NCBI RefSeq assembly: GCF_000714535.1
Contig: NZ_AUND01000039.1
Span: 62,001-126,000, forward strand
DNA: 64,000 bases
Reading direction: 5' to 3'
DNA from: Thioclava pacifica DSM 10166
Lineage (GTDB): Bacteria > Pseudomonadota > Alphaproteobacteria > Rhodobacterales > Rhodobacteraceae
Part shown: positions 1-10,382 of the stretch, in pieces
Layout of the letters: every line of letters starts with the position of its first letter
Numbering within the stretch: the stretch's first letter is position 1
Made by a program: the position numbers and the translations under genes
The notes under the pieces: generated by a model
Told to the model about the DNA's origin: nothing
Database searches by the model: none
The model's input: only the letters and a program-made list of their open reading frames with translations

Positions 1-1151
1 AGGACACCGTCCTGATGCTGGTCGAAGAGCAGAACAAGAAAGGCGGCATCAACGGCAAGATGCTCGAGGCGGTCGTGGTGGACCCGGCCTCCGACTGGCC
101 GCTGTTTGCCGAAAAGGCGCGCGAGCTGATCACCGTGGACAAGGTCGACGTGATCTTCGGCTGCTGGACCTCGGTGTCGCGCAAATCGGTGCTGCCGGTT
201 CTCGAAGAGCTCAACGGTCTGCTGTTCTACCCGGTGCAATATGAGGGCGAGGAAAGCTCGCGCAACGTGTTCTACACCGGCGCTGCCCCGAACCAGCAGG
301 CGATCCCGGCGGTGGATTACTTCCTCGAAGAGCTCGGCGTCGAGAAATTCGCGCTGCTGGGCACCGACTACGTCTATCCGCGCACCACGAACAACATCCT
401 CGACGCCTACCTGAAGTCGAAGGGCATCGCCGAGAGCGACATCTTCGTGAACTACACCCCGTTCGGTCAGTCGGACTGGTCGAAGATCGTCGCCGACGTG
501 AAGGCGCTGGGTGCGGATGGCAAGAAGGTCGGCGTGATCTCGACGATCAATGGCGACGCGAATATCGGTTTCTACAAGGAACTCGCGGCTTCCGGCATCA
601 CCGCCGATGACATCCCCGTCGTGGCCTTCTCGGTCGGCGAAGAGGAACTGTCGGGCCTCGGCGAAGCGGATCTGAAGAACCTCGTCGGCCAGCTCGCCGC
701 GTGGAACTATTTCGAGAGCGCCGACACGCCCGAGAACAAGGCGTTCATCGAGCAGTGGCACGCCTTCACCGGCGATGACAAGCGCGTGACCAACGACCCG
801 ATGGAAGCCACCTATATCGGCTTCAACATGTGGGTGCAGGCGGTGACGCAGGTCGGCTCGACCGATATCGACAAGGTCATCGATGCGATGCCGGGGCAGG
901 AATTCCCGAACCTCACCGGCTCGACCGCGAAGATGCTGCCGAACCACCACCTGACCAAGCCCGTGCTGATCGGCGAGATCATGGAGAACGGCCAGTTCGA
1001 CATCATCAGCCAGACCGACCCGGTGCCGGGCGATGCCTGGACCGATTTCCTCCCGGAATCGGCGGTGCTGAAATCGGATTGGCCAGGCCTCGATTGCGGC
1101 ATGTACAACACCGAAACGAATACCTGCGTACAGAAGAAGTCGAATTACTGA
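1..1151 (+). CDS. urtA: urea ABC transporter substrate-binding protein UrtA (5' truncated)
   Basis: Periplasmic binding protein that delivers urea (or short-chain amides) to the UrtBC permease. The reading frame is open from the first bases of the window (in-frame from position 3) to the stop at 1149-1151, so the signal peptide and the first few dozen residues lie upstream of the window. The visible part reads as the type-1 periplasmic binding fold of the branched-chain-amino-acid/urea family, with the UrtA-typical segments IFGCWTSVSRKSVLPV and GLLFYPVQYEGEESS. It heads the operon urtABCDE, which strongly supports urea rather than a branched amino acid as substrate. The in-frame ATG at 15 is internal, not the start. 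Urease genes are not in the window. Confidence 0.95.
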   Translation, partial: DTVLMLVEEQNKKGGINGKMLEAVVVDPASDWPLFAEKARELITVDKVDVIFGCWTSVSRKSVLPVLEELNGLLFYPVQYEGEESSRNVFYTGAAPNQQAIPAVDYFLEELGVEKFALLGTDYVYPRTTNNILDAYLKSKGIAESDIFVNYTPFGQSDWSKIVADVKALGADGKKVGVISTINGDANIGFYKELAASGITADDIPVVAFSVGEEELSGLGEADLKNLVGQLAAWNYFESADTPENKAFIEQWHAFTGDDKRVTNDPMEATYIGFNMWVQAVTQVGSTDIDKVIDAMPGQEFPNLTGSTAKMLPNHHLTKPVLIGEIMENGQFDIISQTDPVPGDAWTDFLPESAVLKSDWPGLDCGMYNTETNTCVQKKSNY

Positions 1152-1161
1152 TCGACCTTCG

Positions 1162-1192
1162 GGCGGGAGGGCAGACGCTCTCCCGCCTTTTT
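1162..1192 (+). terminator. hairpin with T-run between urtA and urtB
   Basis: Eight-base arms GGCGGGAG (1162-1169) and CTCCCGCC (1180-1187) are followed directly by five T. It looks like a rho-independent terminator but sits inside the operon, 18 nt before urtB. Partial termination here would yield more of the binding protein than of the membrane subunits, as is common for ABC operons. Confidence 0.75.
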
Positions 1193-1209
1193 CCATCCAT
1201 GGGGGCAGG

Positions 1210-3195
1210 ATGCGCAAGTTTCTGATCGCGCTGGGGATTTTGCTGGCCTTGGCCTTGCCGGGGCAAGCGCAAGAGACCGGTACCACCGCGCCGCAAAGCG
1301 AGACCGCACAGGCGGAACTGACAGGCCTCGCGGCGGTGCTCGCCGAATATTCCAAGGAAATCGCCAAGCCGTCGCGTCGCACGATCGGCCCGGTCATTGC
1401 GGCCATCGCCAGCTCGGGCGAAGGCGCGTCGCGGTTCCTGCAGGCCTATGCCGACAAGGGCGTGGGCCAGCGCGAGAGCGATGGTGCTTTCTTCATCATC
1501 CAGAAGAAGGGCAGCGACTATGAGCTGTCCGATCCGGTCACCGGCGCGCCCGCGGGCACGGCGCCGAAATCCGATATCAAAGAGATCAAACCCAATTCCG
1601 GTGTGCGCGCCGAGATCGGGGCGGCGCTTGTACGCTTCTTGCTGAGCGACCCGGACCCGAAGAAGCGCCGCGAGGCGCTCACCGCGATCGAGCGGGACGG
1701 CGAAGCGTCGCATCTGGACCCGCTGCGCGCCTCGATCCCTGACGAACCCGATCCCGCGATCAAGGCCGAGAAGGAGCGTCTGGAGCGACTGCTGACCATT
1801 CGTTTCGGCAAGGATGCGGCCGAACGCGTGGCCGCGATCGAGAGCTTCGGTTCCGATCTGGGGCTCGATTTCCGCGCCACGCTGAACCCGCTTGTCGCCA
1901 CCACCCGCAAGGCCTTTGCCGGCGCGCCCGAGGGCAATGTCGCCAAGCCGCTGCGTCCGGGCAAGGATATCCCCAAGGATGAGGCCTACGCGATGCTGGT
2001 CGCGGCGAAGATGGCCCCGGAGCGGATCTCGGCGTCAGCGATGCAGCAGAGCCTCGCTGCGAATGTGGTCGATGGTACGGTGGGCGGGCTGCCGCTGGCC
2101 GAAATGTCCGACCCGGCCAAGCGCGAAGAGGCCTATGCGACGCTGGCTGCGGCCGGAACGGTGCCGCAGCGCCTGACCGATGCCGAGGCCGACACGCTCA
2201 TCACCGATCACCAATATGCCGATCTCTATGCCGAGCCCGACCCGGCCGTGACGACGGCCGCCGAAGCCGCGCTGACCCGCGTCGGGCGCACCGTCGCGGC
2301 AATGCAGACGGTCGATCTCGGCCTCGATGCGCTCTCGCTCGCCTCGATCTATTTCCTCGCCGCCATCGGGCTCGCGATCACCTTCGGGGTGATGGGGGTC
2401 ATCAACATGGCGCATGGAGAGTTCATCACGATGGGCGCCTATACCGGCTATGTCGTGCAGCTCTTCGTGCCCGACTATACGCTCTCGATCCTGATCGCCC
2501 TGCCGCTGGCGTTTGCGATCACCTTCGGCGCGGGCGTCGCGATGGAGCGGCTGGTGATCCGCTGGCTCTACAAGCGCCCGCTGGAGACCTTGCTCGCGAC
2601 CTTCGGGATCTCGATCGCGCTGCAGCAACTGTTCAAGAACATCTTCGGCACGCAGGCGCGCCCGCTGACCTCGCCGCCCTGGCTCGACGGGGCCTGGACG
2701 CTCAACGACGTGGTTTCGATCAGCTATATCCGCATCGCGATCTTCGTCCTCGCGCTCGTTTTCCTCGCCCTCTACCTCTGGGTGATGCGCCGCACGCGCC
2801 TCGGCCTCGAGGTCCGCGCGGTGACGCAAAACCCCTCGATGGCGGCCTCGATGGGGATCAACCCGGACCGGATCAACATGCTCGCCTTTGGTTTTGGGTC
2901 GGGCATCGCAGGGATCGCGGGCGTGGCGATCGGGCTCTTCGCGAAAGTCACCTCCGAGATGGGGCAGGACTACATCGTCCAAAGCTTCATGACGGTCGTC
3001 GTGGGCGGCGTCGGCTCGATCTTCGGCACGCTCGCGGGCGCTGGCCTGATCGGCGTGCTGCAAAAGGGGATCGAATGGCTCAACCCGTCGAACACGCTGG
3101 CGGCCCAGACCTACATGATCCTCTTCATCATCATCTTCATCCAGTTCCGCCCACGCGGCATCATCGCGCTCAAGGGCCGGGCCGCGGGAGATTGA
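1210..3195 (+). CDS. urtB: urea ABC transporter permease UrtB with long N-terminal extension
   Basis: Inner-membrane permease of the urea transporter, 661 aa. Residues 1-20 are a signal peptide (hydrophobic core ILLALALPG, cleavage near QAQE). About 350 soluble, Ala/Glu-rich residues follow and are predicted to be periplasmic. From about residue 375 a LivH-type permease begins (DALSLASIYFLAAIGLAITF, then the family motif NMAHGEFITMGAYTGY). The total is about twice that of a bare LivH permease; proteobacterial UrtB proteins commonly carry such an N-terminal domain. The start is the ATG at 1210 after a purine-rich GGGGGCAGG. Its partner permease is UrtC. Confidence 0.93.
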   Translation: MRKFLIALGILLALALPGQAQETGTTAPQSETAQAELTGLAAVLAEYSKEIAKPSRRTIGPVIAAIASSGEGASRFLQAYADKGVGQRESDGAFFIIQKKGSDYELSDPVTGAPAGTAPKSDIKEIKPNSGVRAEIGAALVRFLLSDPDPKKRREALTAIERDGEASHLDPLRASIPDEPDPAIKAEKERLERLLTIRFGKDAAERVAAIESFGSDLGLDFRATLNPLVATTRKAFAGAPEGNVAKPLRPGKDIPKDEAYAMLVAAKMAPERISASAMQQSLAANVVDGTVGGLPLAEMSDPAKREEAYATLAAAGTVPQRLTDAEADTLITDHQYADLYAEPDPAVTTAAEAALTRVGRTVAAMQTVDLGLDALSLASIYFLAAIGLAITFGVMGVINMAHGEFITMGAYTGYVVQLFVPDYTLSILIALPLAFAITFGAGVAMERLVIRWLYKRPLETLLATFGISIALQQLFKNIFGTQARPLTSPPWLDGAWTLNDVVSISYIRIAIFVLALVFLALYLWVMRRTRLGLEVRAVTQNPSMAASMGINPDRINMLAFGFGSGIAGIAGVAIGLFAKVTSEMGQDYIVQSFMTVVVGGVGSIFGTLAGAGLIGVLQKGIEWLNPSNTLAAQTYMILFIIIFIQFRPRGIIALKGRAAGD

Positions 3196-3197
3196 GC

Positions 3198-3293
3198 ATG
3201 AAACAGACCGCTTCTCCTTCCAACTGCTTGAAATATCCCGGGGGGTCTGGGGGGCTGGCCCCCCAGCTTGGCCGCGAGGTGCAGATATGAAAC
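3198..3293 (+). repeat. AAATATCC-type hairpin repeat flanked by ATGAAAC direct repeats
   Basis: The core begins CCAACTGCTTGAAATATCC at 3220 and continues into a perfect hairpin, CTGGGGGGC (3247-3255) with GCCCCCCAG (3258-3266). Related cores occur near 28741, 37862, 48961 and 59241. The heptamer ATGAAAC is present on both sides, at 3198-3204 and at 3287-3293; the second copy is the urtC start. This could be a target duplication left by insertion at the original urtC start codon. A 30-codon open frame through the element is not credible as a gene. Confidence 0.7.
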
Positions 3294-4510
3294 CCGGTTT
3301 CCTCGCCAAGAACCCCTCCGTGATGTGGTTCCTGCTGATCCTCGCGATCTTCACCTTGGGCGTCACCTTCCTGTCTCACGCCTACGGGCCGGGGGTGATC
3401 TCGACCTCGATGGTCAAGACGCTAGGCAAGACGCTCTGCCTGTGCCTGATCGCCATCGCGATGGATCTGGTCTGGGGCTATACGGGCATCCTCTCTCTGG
3501 GCCATTTCGCCTTCTTCGGCCTGGGCGGCTACATGATCGGCATGTGGCTGATGTATGAGCGCACCCGCGATATCGTGCTCAGCTCGGCGGGCAGCTTCCC
3601 GATGACCCCGCAGGAGGTCAATGACGCCATCGGCACGCAGATTTTCGGTGTGGTGGGCGGATCTGAGCTGCCTGCGATCTGGACGTTTGCGGGCAACCTG
3701 CCGATGCAGCTGCTGTTCGTCGTTCTGGTGCCGGGGCTCTTGGCGCTGATCTTCGGCTGGCTCGCCTTCCGCTCTCGCGTGACGGGGGTTTACCTGTCGA
3801 TCCTGACGCAGGCGATGACGCTGGCGCTGTCGCTTTACCTCTTCCAGAACGAGAGTGGGCTGCGTGGCAACAATGGCCTCTCGGGGCTGCAAAACATCCC
3901 CGGCGTTTCGGCGGGTCAGGACCAGCTCTCGGTCTGGTTCCTCTGGGCCTCGGCTGTTGCCCTCGGGCTCGGCTATATCGCGGCCGCCTTTATCGTCTCG
4001 GGCAAGTTCGGCTCGGTCATTCGCGGCATCCGCGATGACGAGGCGCGGGTGCGGTTCCTTGGCTATTCGGTCGAGGGCTACAAGCTTTTCGTCTTTACCC
4101 TGACGGCGGTGATCGCGGCCATCGCGGGCGCGCTCTATTACCCGCAGGCCGGGATCATCAACCCGGGTGAGATGGCGCCCATCGCCTCGATCTATCTCGC
4201 GGTCTGGGTCGCGATCGGCGGGCGTGGGCGGCTTTACGGCGCGGTCATGGGCGCGGCTTTCGTGTCGATCGTGTCGAGCTGGTTCACCGGGGGCCGCGTG
4301 CCCGATATCCCGCTCGGGTTCTACACGATCCAATGGGTCGACTGGTGGCAGGTGCTGCTGGGGCTGGCCTTCGTGCTGGTGACGCTGCTCGCGCCGAAAG
4401 GGCTTTCGGGGATCGTCGACCTGCTCGAGGGTATCCGAAGCCCTGACCGGCATGGCGACCCGCTCGGGCCCGATCAGGGCTCCCTCCAGCAGAAGGAGGC
4501 GCAGGAATGA
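3287..4510 (+). CDS. urtC: urea ABC transporter permease UrtC
   Basis: Second membrane subunit of the urea transporter (LivM type), 407 aa, with multiple hydrophobic segments. The LivM-like motifs are MDLVWGYTGILSLGHFAFFG near residue 65 and the cytoplasmic loop IRGIRDDEARVRFLGYSVEGYK that contacts the ATPases. The start ATG at 3287 has CGAGGTG upstream. A second in-frame-like ATGAAAC at 3198 lies before the repeat element but is cut off by a stop. The stop codon overlaps the urtD start (ATGA at 4507-4510), so the two are translationally coupled. Confidence 0.94.
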   Translation: MKPGFLAKNPSVMWFLLILAIFTLGVTFLSHAYGPGVISTSMVKTLGKTLCLCLIAIAMDLVWGYTGILSLGHFAFFGLGGYMIGMWLMYERTRDIVLSSAGSFPMTPQEVNDAIGTQIFGVVGGSELPAIWTFAGNLPMQLLFVVLVPGLLALIFGWLAFRSRVTGVYLSILTQAMTLALSLYLFQNESGLRGNNGLSGLQNIPGVSAGQDQLSVWFLWASAVALGLGYIAAAFIVSGKFGSVIRGIRDDEARVRFLGYSVEGYKLFVFTLTAVIAAIAGALYYPQAGIINPGEMAPIASIYLAVWVAIGGRGRLYGAVMGAAFVSIVSSWFTGGRVPDIPLGFYTIQWVDWWQVLLGLAFVLVTLLAPKGLSGIVDLLEGIRSPDRHGDPLGPDQGSLQQKEAQE

Positions 4511-5277
4511 GCGATCACGTCATTGGCGCTCAGCCGGGCAATGCGCAGCTCGAGGTTTCGGGGATCTCGGTCACCTTCGACGGATTTCGCGCGATCAATA
4601 ACCTGAGCTTCGCGATCGGCCCGGCCGAGCTGCGCGCGGTGATCGGCCCGAACGGCGCGGGCAAGACGACCTTCATGGATATCGTCACCGGCAAGACCCG
4701 TCCCGACGAAGGCCGCGTGCTCTGGGGCGAGACGCACCAGAACCTGCTGAAGATGAACGAGGCGCAGATCGCGCGGGCGGGCATCGGGCGCAAGTTCCAG
4801 AAGCCCACCGTTTTCGAGGATCAATCCGTCACGGACAATCTGATGATGGCGCTCAAGGCCAATCGCAGCCCGTTCTCGGTTCTGGTGTGGAAAGCCGGGG
4901 CGAAGGACCGTGCGCGGGTCGAAGAGATCGCGGCGCAGGTGGGGCTTGCCGATCAGCTGCCGCGCAAGGCGGGCGAGCTGAGCCACGGGCAGAAGCAATG
5001 GCTGGAGATCGGGATGCTGCTCGCGCAGGAGCCGCGTCTTCTGCTGGTGGATGAGCCGGCAGCCGGCATGACGCTGGCCGAGCGCGAACAGACCACGGCC
5101 CTTCTGGTGGATCTGGCGAAGACCCGCGCGGTCGTGGTGGTCGAGCATGACATGGAATTCGTGCGCCGTCTGAACTGCAAGGTGACGGTGCTGCATGAGG
5201 GATCGGTTCTGGCCGAAGGCACGCTTGACCATGTGACGGCGGACCAGAGAGTGATCGAGGTGTATCTTGGGCGCTGA
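4507..5277 (+). CDS. urtD: urea ABC transporter ATP-binding protein UrtD
   Basis: Cytoplasmic ATPase subunit of the urea transporter, 256 aa, LivG type. Walker A GPNGAGKTT lies near residue 50, the signature LSHGQKQWLEIGM is in the middle and Walker B RLLLVDEPAAGM follows, with the switch His in VVVVEHDMEFV. The LSHGQ signature in place of LSGGQ is characteristic of UrtD-type proteins. The start overlaps the urtC stop by 4 nt and the 3' end abuts urtE. Confidence 0.95.
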   Translation: MSDHVIGAQPGNAQLEVSGISVTFDGFRAINNLSFAIGPAELRAVIGPNGAGKTTFMDIVTGKTRPDEGRVLWGETHQNLLKMNEAQIARAGIGRKFQKPTVFEDQSVTDNLMMALKANRSPFSVLVWKAGAKDRARVEEIAAQVGLADQLPRKAGELSHGQKQWLEIGMLLAQEPRLLLVDEPAAGMTLAEREQTTALLVDLAKTRAVVVVEHDMEFVRRLNCKVTVLHEGSVLAEGTLDHVTADQRVIEVYLGR

Positions 5278-5278
5278 G

Positions 5279-5974
5279 ATGTTGAAAGTTTCGGGGCTGA
5301 CGCTGCATTACGGCGGCAGCCAGATCCTGCACGGGATCGACATGGAAGCCCGTGCCGGGGAAGTGACCTGTATCATGGGCACGAACGGGGTGGGCAAGAC
5401 CTCACTTCTCAAGGCGATTTCGGGCACGCATCTGCGCTCCGGTGGCGAGGTCGTGCTCGATGGTGAAGCGATGGGCCGGGTGCCGCCGCAGGGCATGGCC
5501 AAGGCGGGGCTGGGATATGTGCCGCAGGGCCGGATGATCTTCCCGCTTCTCACGGTGCGCGAGAACATGGAGACGGCCTTCGCCTGCCTGCCGAAATCCG
5601 AGCATTTCATTCCCGATGAGATCTATGAGCTGTTCCCGATCCTCAAGGAATTCCTGCATCGTCGCGGCGGGGACCTTTCGGGCGGGCAGCAGCAGCAGCT
5701 CGCGATTGCGCGGGCGATGCTGATGAAGCCCAAGCTGCTGCTCCTCGATGAGCCGACCGAGGGCATCCAGCCCAATATCATCCAGCAGATCGGACGGGTG
5801 ATCTCCTATCTGCGCGAGAAGGGGGATATGGCGATCGTGCTGGTCGAACAGTATTTCGATTTCGCCCATGACCTTGGTGATCGCTTCTACGTGCTCAAAC
5901 GCGGCGAGGTTGCGATGGAAGGCACGAAAGAGACCCTCACCCGCGAGGCGCTGCGCGAGGTGGTAAGCGTCTGA
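5279..5974 (+). CDS. urtE: urea ABC transporter ATP-binding protein UrtE
   Basis: Second ATPase of the urea transporter, 231 aa, LivF type. It has Walker A GTNGVGKTS, the signature LSGGQQQQLAIARAML and Walker B KLLLLDEPTEGIQPN; the last motif is the UrtE/LivF form. I chose the ATG at 5279 (protein starting MLKVSGLTLHYGGSQ, as family members do). An in-frame TTG at 5267 would add four residues. The urtD stop lies 2 nt upstream (5275-5277). It closes the operon; the region to 6146 holds GC-rich inverted repeats and no clear T-tailed terminator. Confidence 0.94.
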   Translation: MLKVSGLTLHYGGSQILHGIDMEARAGEVTCIMGTNGVGKTSLLKAISGTHLRSGGEVVLDGEAMGRVPPQGMAKAGLGYVPQGRMIFPLLTVRENMETAFACLPKSEHFIPDEIYELFPILKEFLHRRGGDLSGGQQQQLAIARAMLMKPKLLLLDEPTEGIQPNIIQQIGRVISYLREKGDMAIVLVEQYFDFAHDLGDRFYVLKRGEVAMEGTKETLTREALREVVSV

Positions 5975-6059
5975 TCCGCGCAGGGCCGGGGACGCTCGGC
6001 GCGACCTGCTCATTTAGGTTGCTTGCCCGACTCGGCCGGTTGGCCGCAGACTTCCCCAT

Positions 6060-6116
6060 GGTCCGGCCCCGTGTGGAGGAATGGCCGGACCGCAGGGAGG
6101 CGGTCCGCAGGACCGC
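6060..6116. repeat. two consecutive GC-rich inverted repeats
   Basis: GGTCCGGCC (6060-6068) pairs with GGCCGGACC (6083-6091), and GCGGTCC (6100-6106) pairs with GGACCGC (6110-6116). The core GGTCCGCAGGACC of the second hairpin also occurs, on the minus strand, in the repeat inside xdhA (28757-28769), which suggests a related element. Either hairpin could end or stabilise the urt transcript. Confidence 0.55.
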
Positions 6117-6146
6117 ACCCATCCATATGGGAAGGGGAGAAAACCC

Positions 6147-6620
6147 ATGAGACATATCTTCGTGTTGGCCGCGCTTAGCGCGTTGGCCAGCCCTTCTGGC
6201 GTTTTCGCGCAGGAGGTGTCCGTCGCGCGTGGCGCCTTGGTCGCGGTCACCTCGGGCTGCCATGACTGCCACACCGCGGGCTATAATGAATCGGGCGGCA
6301 AGATCGACCCGGAGGCGGCGCTCAAGGGCGTACCGCTCGGCTGGCAGGGGCCGTGGGGGACGACCTACGCGGCCAATCTGCGCGACGAGGTCAAGGACAT
6401 GGATGAGGATGGCTTCGTCAAATTCGCGAAGTCTTTCACCGCGAAGCCGCCGATGCCGTTCTACAATGTCCATGCGATGCCCGAGAGCGATCTGCGGTCG
6501 CTCTATCTCTACATCAAGTCGCTCGGTGCGCCGGGCGACCCGATGCCGGAGGCCTTGCCGCCCGGAGAGACACCAAAGACGCCTTACATCGTGATGGCGC
6601 CGCCGATCATGCCGCAATGA
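6147..6620 (+). CDS. small secreted class I cytochrome c
   Basis: Periplasmic c-type cytochrome of 157 aa. A signal peptide ends near residue 21 (GVFA|QEV) and a single haem-binding motif CHDCH lies at residues 38-42. The Met-containing stretch PPMPFYNVHAMPESDLR probably supplies the distal haem ligand. The start is the ATG at 6147 with GGAAGGGGAGA 7 nt upstream. No dedicated dehydrogenase or oxidase partner lies beside it, so its redox partner is unknown. It resembles the small CHxCH proteins that serve as electron acceptors of periplasmic dehydrogenases. Confidence 0.85.
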   Translation: MRHIFVLAALSALASPSGVFAQEVSVARGALVAVTSGCHDCHTAGYNESGGKIDPEAALKGVPLGWQGPWGTTYAANLRDEVKDMDEDGFVKFAKSFTAKPPMPFYNVHAMPESDLRSLYLYIKSLGAPGDPMPEALPPGETPKTPYIVMAPPIMPQ

Positions 6621-6720
6621 GGCCGGGGGGTGTGGGGAGAATTCCCCGCGCCCCGATGATCGCGATCAACCCTTCCGGGTGGTTTTCGTGCTAGCATGAA
6701 GGCTCGCGCGGGAGGATCGC

Positions 6721-7221
6721 ATGCGAAACGCAATTGCAGCCCTGTTTCTTGCTTTGGCCAATCCGGTCGCGACTTGGGCCTGTCCGAACCCTCTGCCGAT
6801 CACCGTGCCTGAAAGCGTGACCGCACCGCTTGTCGAGTGGATCGCAGAGCACAGTCCCTATCCGGCCGATCATGCCAATCCGCCGGCGATCTTCCTGTGC
6901 CGGACCGGCGAGGTGATCTCCTATGAGGGCGAGGAAATCATCGTCGATGCCGAGCTGCGCGCGGCTTATGATTTTCTTAATGATCGGATCTTTCTCGTCT
7001 CGCCCTGGTCGCATCAGGATCCACGCCATCTTTCCTCGCTGCTTCATGAGCTGGTGCATCGCGCGCAGTTCAACGCCCGCGACTGGCCCTGCGTGGGAGC
7101 GGCAGAGCCCGAAGCCTATCGTTTGCAGGAGAAATGGCTGGCCGAGCGGGGCGTCGACGCGCAGTTCGACTGGTTCGAGATCTATCTGAACTCGCGTTGT
7201 CCGATGGATGTGCATCCGTGA
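6721..7221 (+). CDS. secreted HELVH-motif protein (DUF6647-like)
   Basis: Protein of 166 aa with an N-terminal signal sequence (about residues 1-20, ending TWA). A zincin-type motif HELVH lies at 109-113, with E129 and E131 downstream as possible third metal ligands. Cysteines at 21, 60, 124 and 161 could form two disulfides in the periplasm. It is much smaller than classical metalloproteases. It recalls the DUF6647 family from memory, unverified. The start ATG at 6721 follows GGGAGG. It is monocistronic and convergent with the next gene. Protease activity is inference from the motif only. Confidence 0.65.
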   Translation: MRNAIAALFLALANPVATWACPNPLPITVPESVTAPLVEWIAEHSPYPADHANPPAIFLCRTGEVISYEGEEIIVDAELRAAYDFLNDRIFLVSPWSHQDPRHLSSLLHELVHRAQFNARDWPCVGAAEPEAYRLQEKWLAERGVDAQFDWFEIYLNSRCPMDVHP

Positions 7222-7282
7222 CGAGGCGCTCAGAGATCACGTGGCGTCGCGGTGACAAGACGCTCAGGACGATGTCTCCGAG

Positions 7283-7684
7283 TCAGTCGTCTGCACCCAG
7301 CCTCTCGGCTTTCTTGCGTACGAGCACCGTGCGCAGATCATGCATCGTCAGCAAAAGCGTGTCGGTGATCTCTTCAAGCTGGGCATCGCTCGCCTTGGAC
7401 TGCGCCCATTGCGTCACGAGGTTCAGGTGGTCGATCGCGCGCAGGATGTCATCGGTATCGCGCCGGGCCAGAACCTCGCGACGATGCGCGATCCAGGCGT
7501 CGATCTCGGCGCGGTCCGCGGCCGAGAGTTCACGATCGCCCTGCGGCTTGATCTCGCCATTGCGGATATTGACGTTGGCGATGGGGTCCATCTCGATCCG
7601 GCGCTGACGGTTCTCGGTATCGACGCGAAACACCGTCGCGCCGTTTTCCTTCACCCGGAAATAATACTCCGGCAGATCACCCAT
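7283..7684 (-). CDS. conserved hypothetical protein, 133 aa
   Basis: I do not recognise a family. The protein is charged and soluble, with no signal peptide or membrane segment. The N-terminal half reads like a short beta-rich strand set (YYFRVKENGATVFRVDTEN); the C-terminal half is helical and carries several charged heptads. It lies 26 nt downstream of the aspartate aminotransferase stop on the same strand, so it is probably co-transcribed with it. Codon use matches the neighbours, so it is probably a genuine gene. Confidence 0.7.
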   Translation of the reverse strand: MGDLPEYYFRVKENGATVFRVDTENRQRRIEMDPIANVNIRNGEIKPQGDRELSAADRAEIDAWIAHRREVLARRDTDDILRAIDHLNLVTQWAQSKASDAQLEEITDTLLLTMHDLRTVLVRKKAERLGADD

Positions 7685-7710
7685 TCACCAACCTCCCGGG
7701 CCGTTCGGCC

Positions 7711-9647
<1,937 letters not shown>

Positions 9648-9764
9648 GAGCCGGTCGCGTCGCTTTCGTGACGAATTTGCGTAAAGCCGGGGTGGCTTAA
9701 CGTTATATTTTCCATTTCCCGCCAAGGTCGCCTGTCAGGGGCAGCGAAACTGGCGGAGAATGAA

Positions 9765-10274
9765 ATGACCGTGCAGAAATCTGCAAGCGACATGATGCCC
9801 GCGCCGGCGACGCCGGGGCTGATGGCAGGATATCTGGACAGCCTTTCGCTGCTGGAGCGGCTTCATCGGCTGCTTCTGGATGTGATCAAGGACGAGTTCG
9901 AGCGGCTGGGCATCCTCGAGATCAACCCGGTGCAGGCGTTGTTGCTGTTCAACGTGGGCGAGAACGAGGTGACCGCGGGGGAACTGAAATCACGCGGCTA
10001 TTACCAGGGCTCGAACGTGTCCTACAATCTCAAGAAACTGGTCGAGACCGGCTACATGCACCATCAACGCTGCGAGATCGACCGGCGCTCGGTACGGGTG
10101 CGGCTGACCGCGAAAGGGTGCGATCTGCGCGAGAAGGTGGCGGGCCTTTTCGAGCGGCACGCCTCGGGCATGGAGACGCGCGGGGTCATCACTTTCGAGG
10201 CGATGGAGGAGATGAACCACACGCTGCGCCGGATGGAGCGCTACTGGACCGACCAGATCCGCTATATCTACTGA
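9765..10274 (+). CDS. MarR-family winged-helix regulator (LdtR-like)
   Basis: Cytosolic transcription factor of 169 aa with a central winged helix (AGELKSRGYYQGSNVSYNLKKL, recognition helix about residues 80-93). C-terminal helices for dimerisation end in RYWTDQIRYIY. The overall pattern resembles LdtR of alphaproteobacteria, which controls L,D-transpeptidase and cell-wall stress genes; that assignment is from memory and only moderate. It is monocistronic, with about 117 bp upstream containing an AT-rich patch (GTTATATTTTCC, 9701-9712) likely to hold its promoter. Confidence 0.8.
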   Translation: MTVQKSASDMMPAPATPGLMAGYLDSLSLLERLHRLLLDVIKDEFERLGILEINPVQALLLFNVGENEVTAGELKSRGYYQGSNVSYNLKKLVETGYMHHQRCEIDRRSVRVRLTAKGCDLREKVAGLFERHASGMETRGVITFEAMEEMNHTLRRMERYWTDQIRYIY

Positions 10275-10382
10275 GCCCGCGCGTTCAGGACTTGCCCCAA
10301 TGACAGAGAGGTGACGCCCCGTAGCCCTTGATAGGACGCGGAGCGCGTGCTTCCCTTTCCCGCGACGAAAGGGAGGCATCGC

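Noticed and set aside
3198-3290. 30-codon frame between urtB and urtC
   Set aside because: It runs through the hairpin repeat element; the peptide composition (Gly/Pro) follows from the repeat, so it is not supported as a gene.
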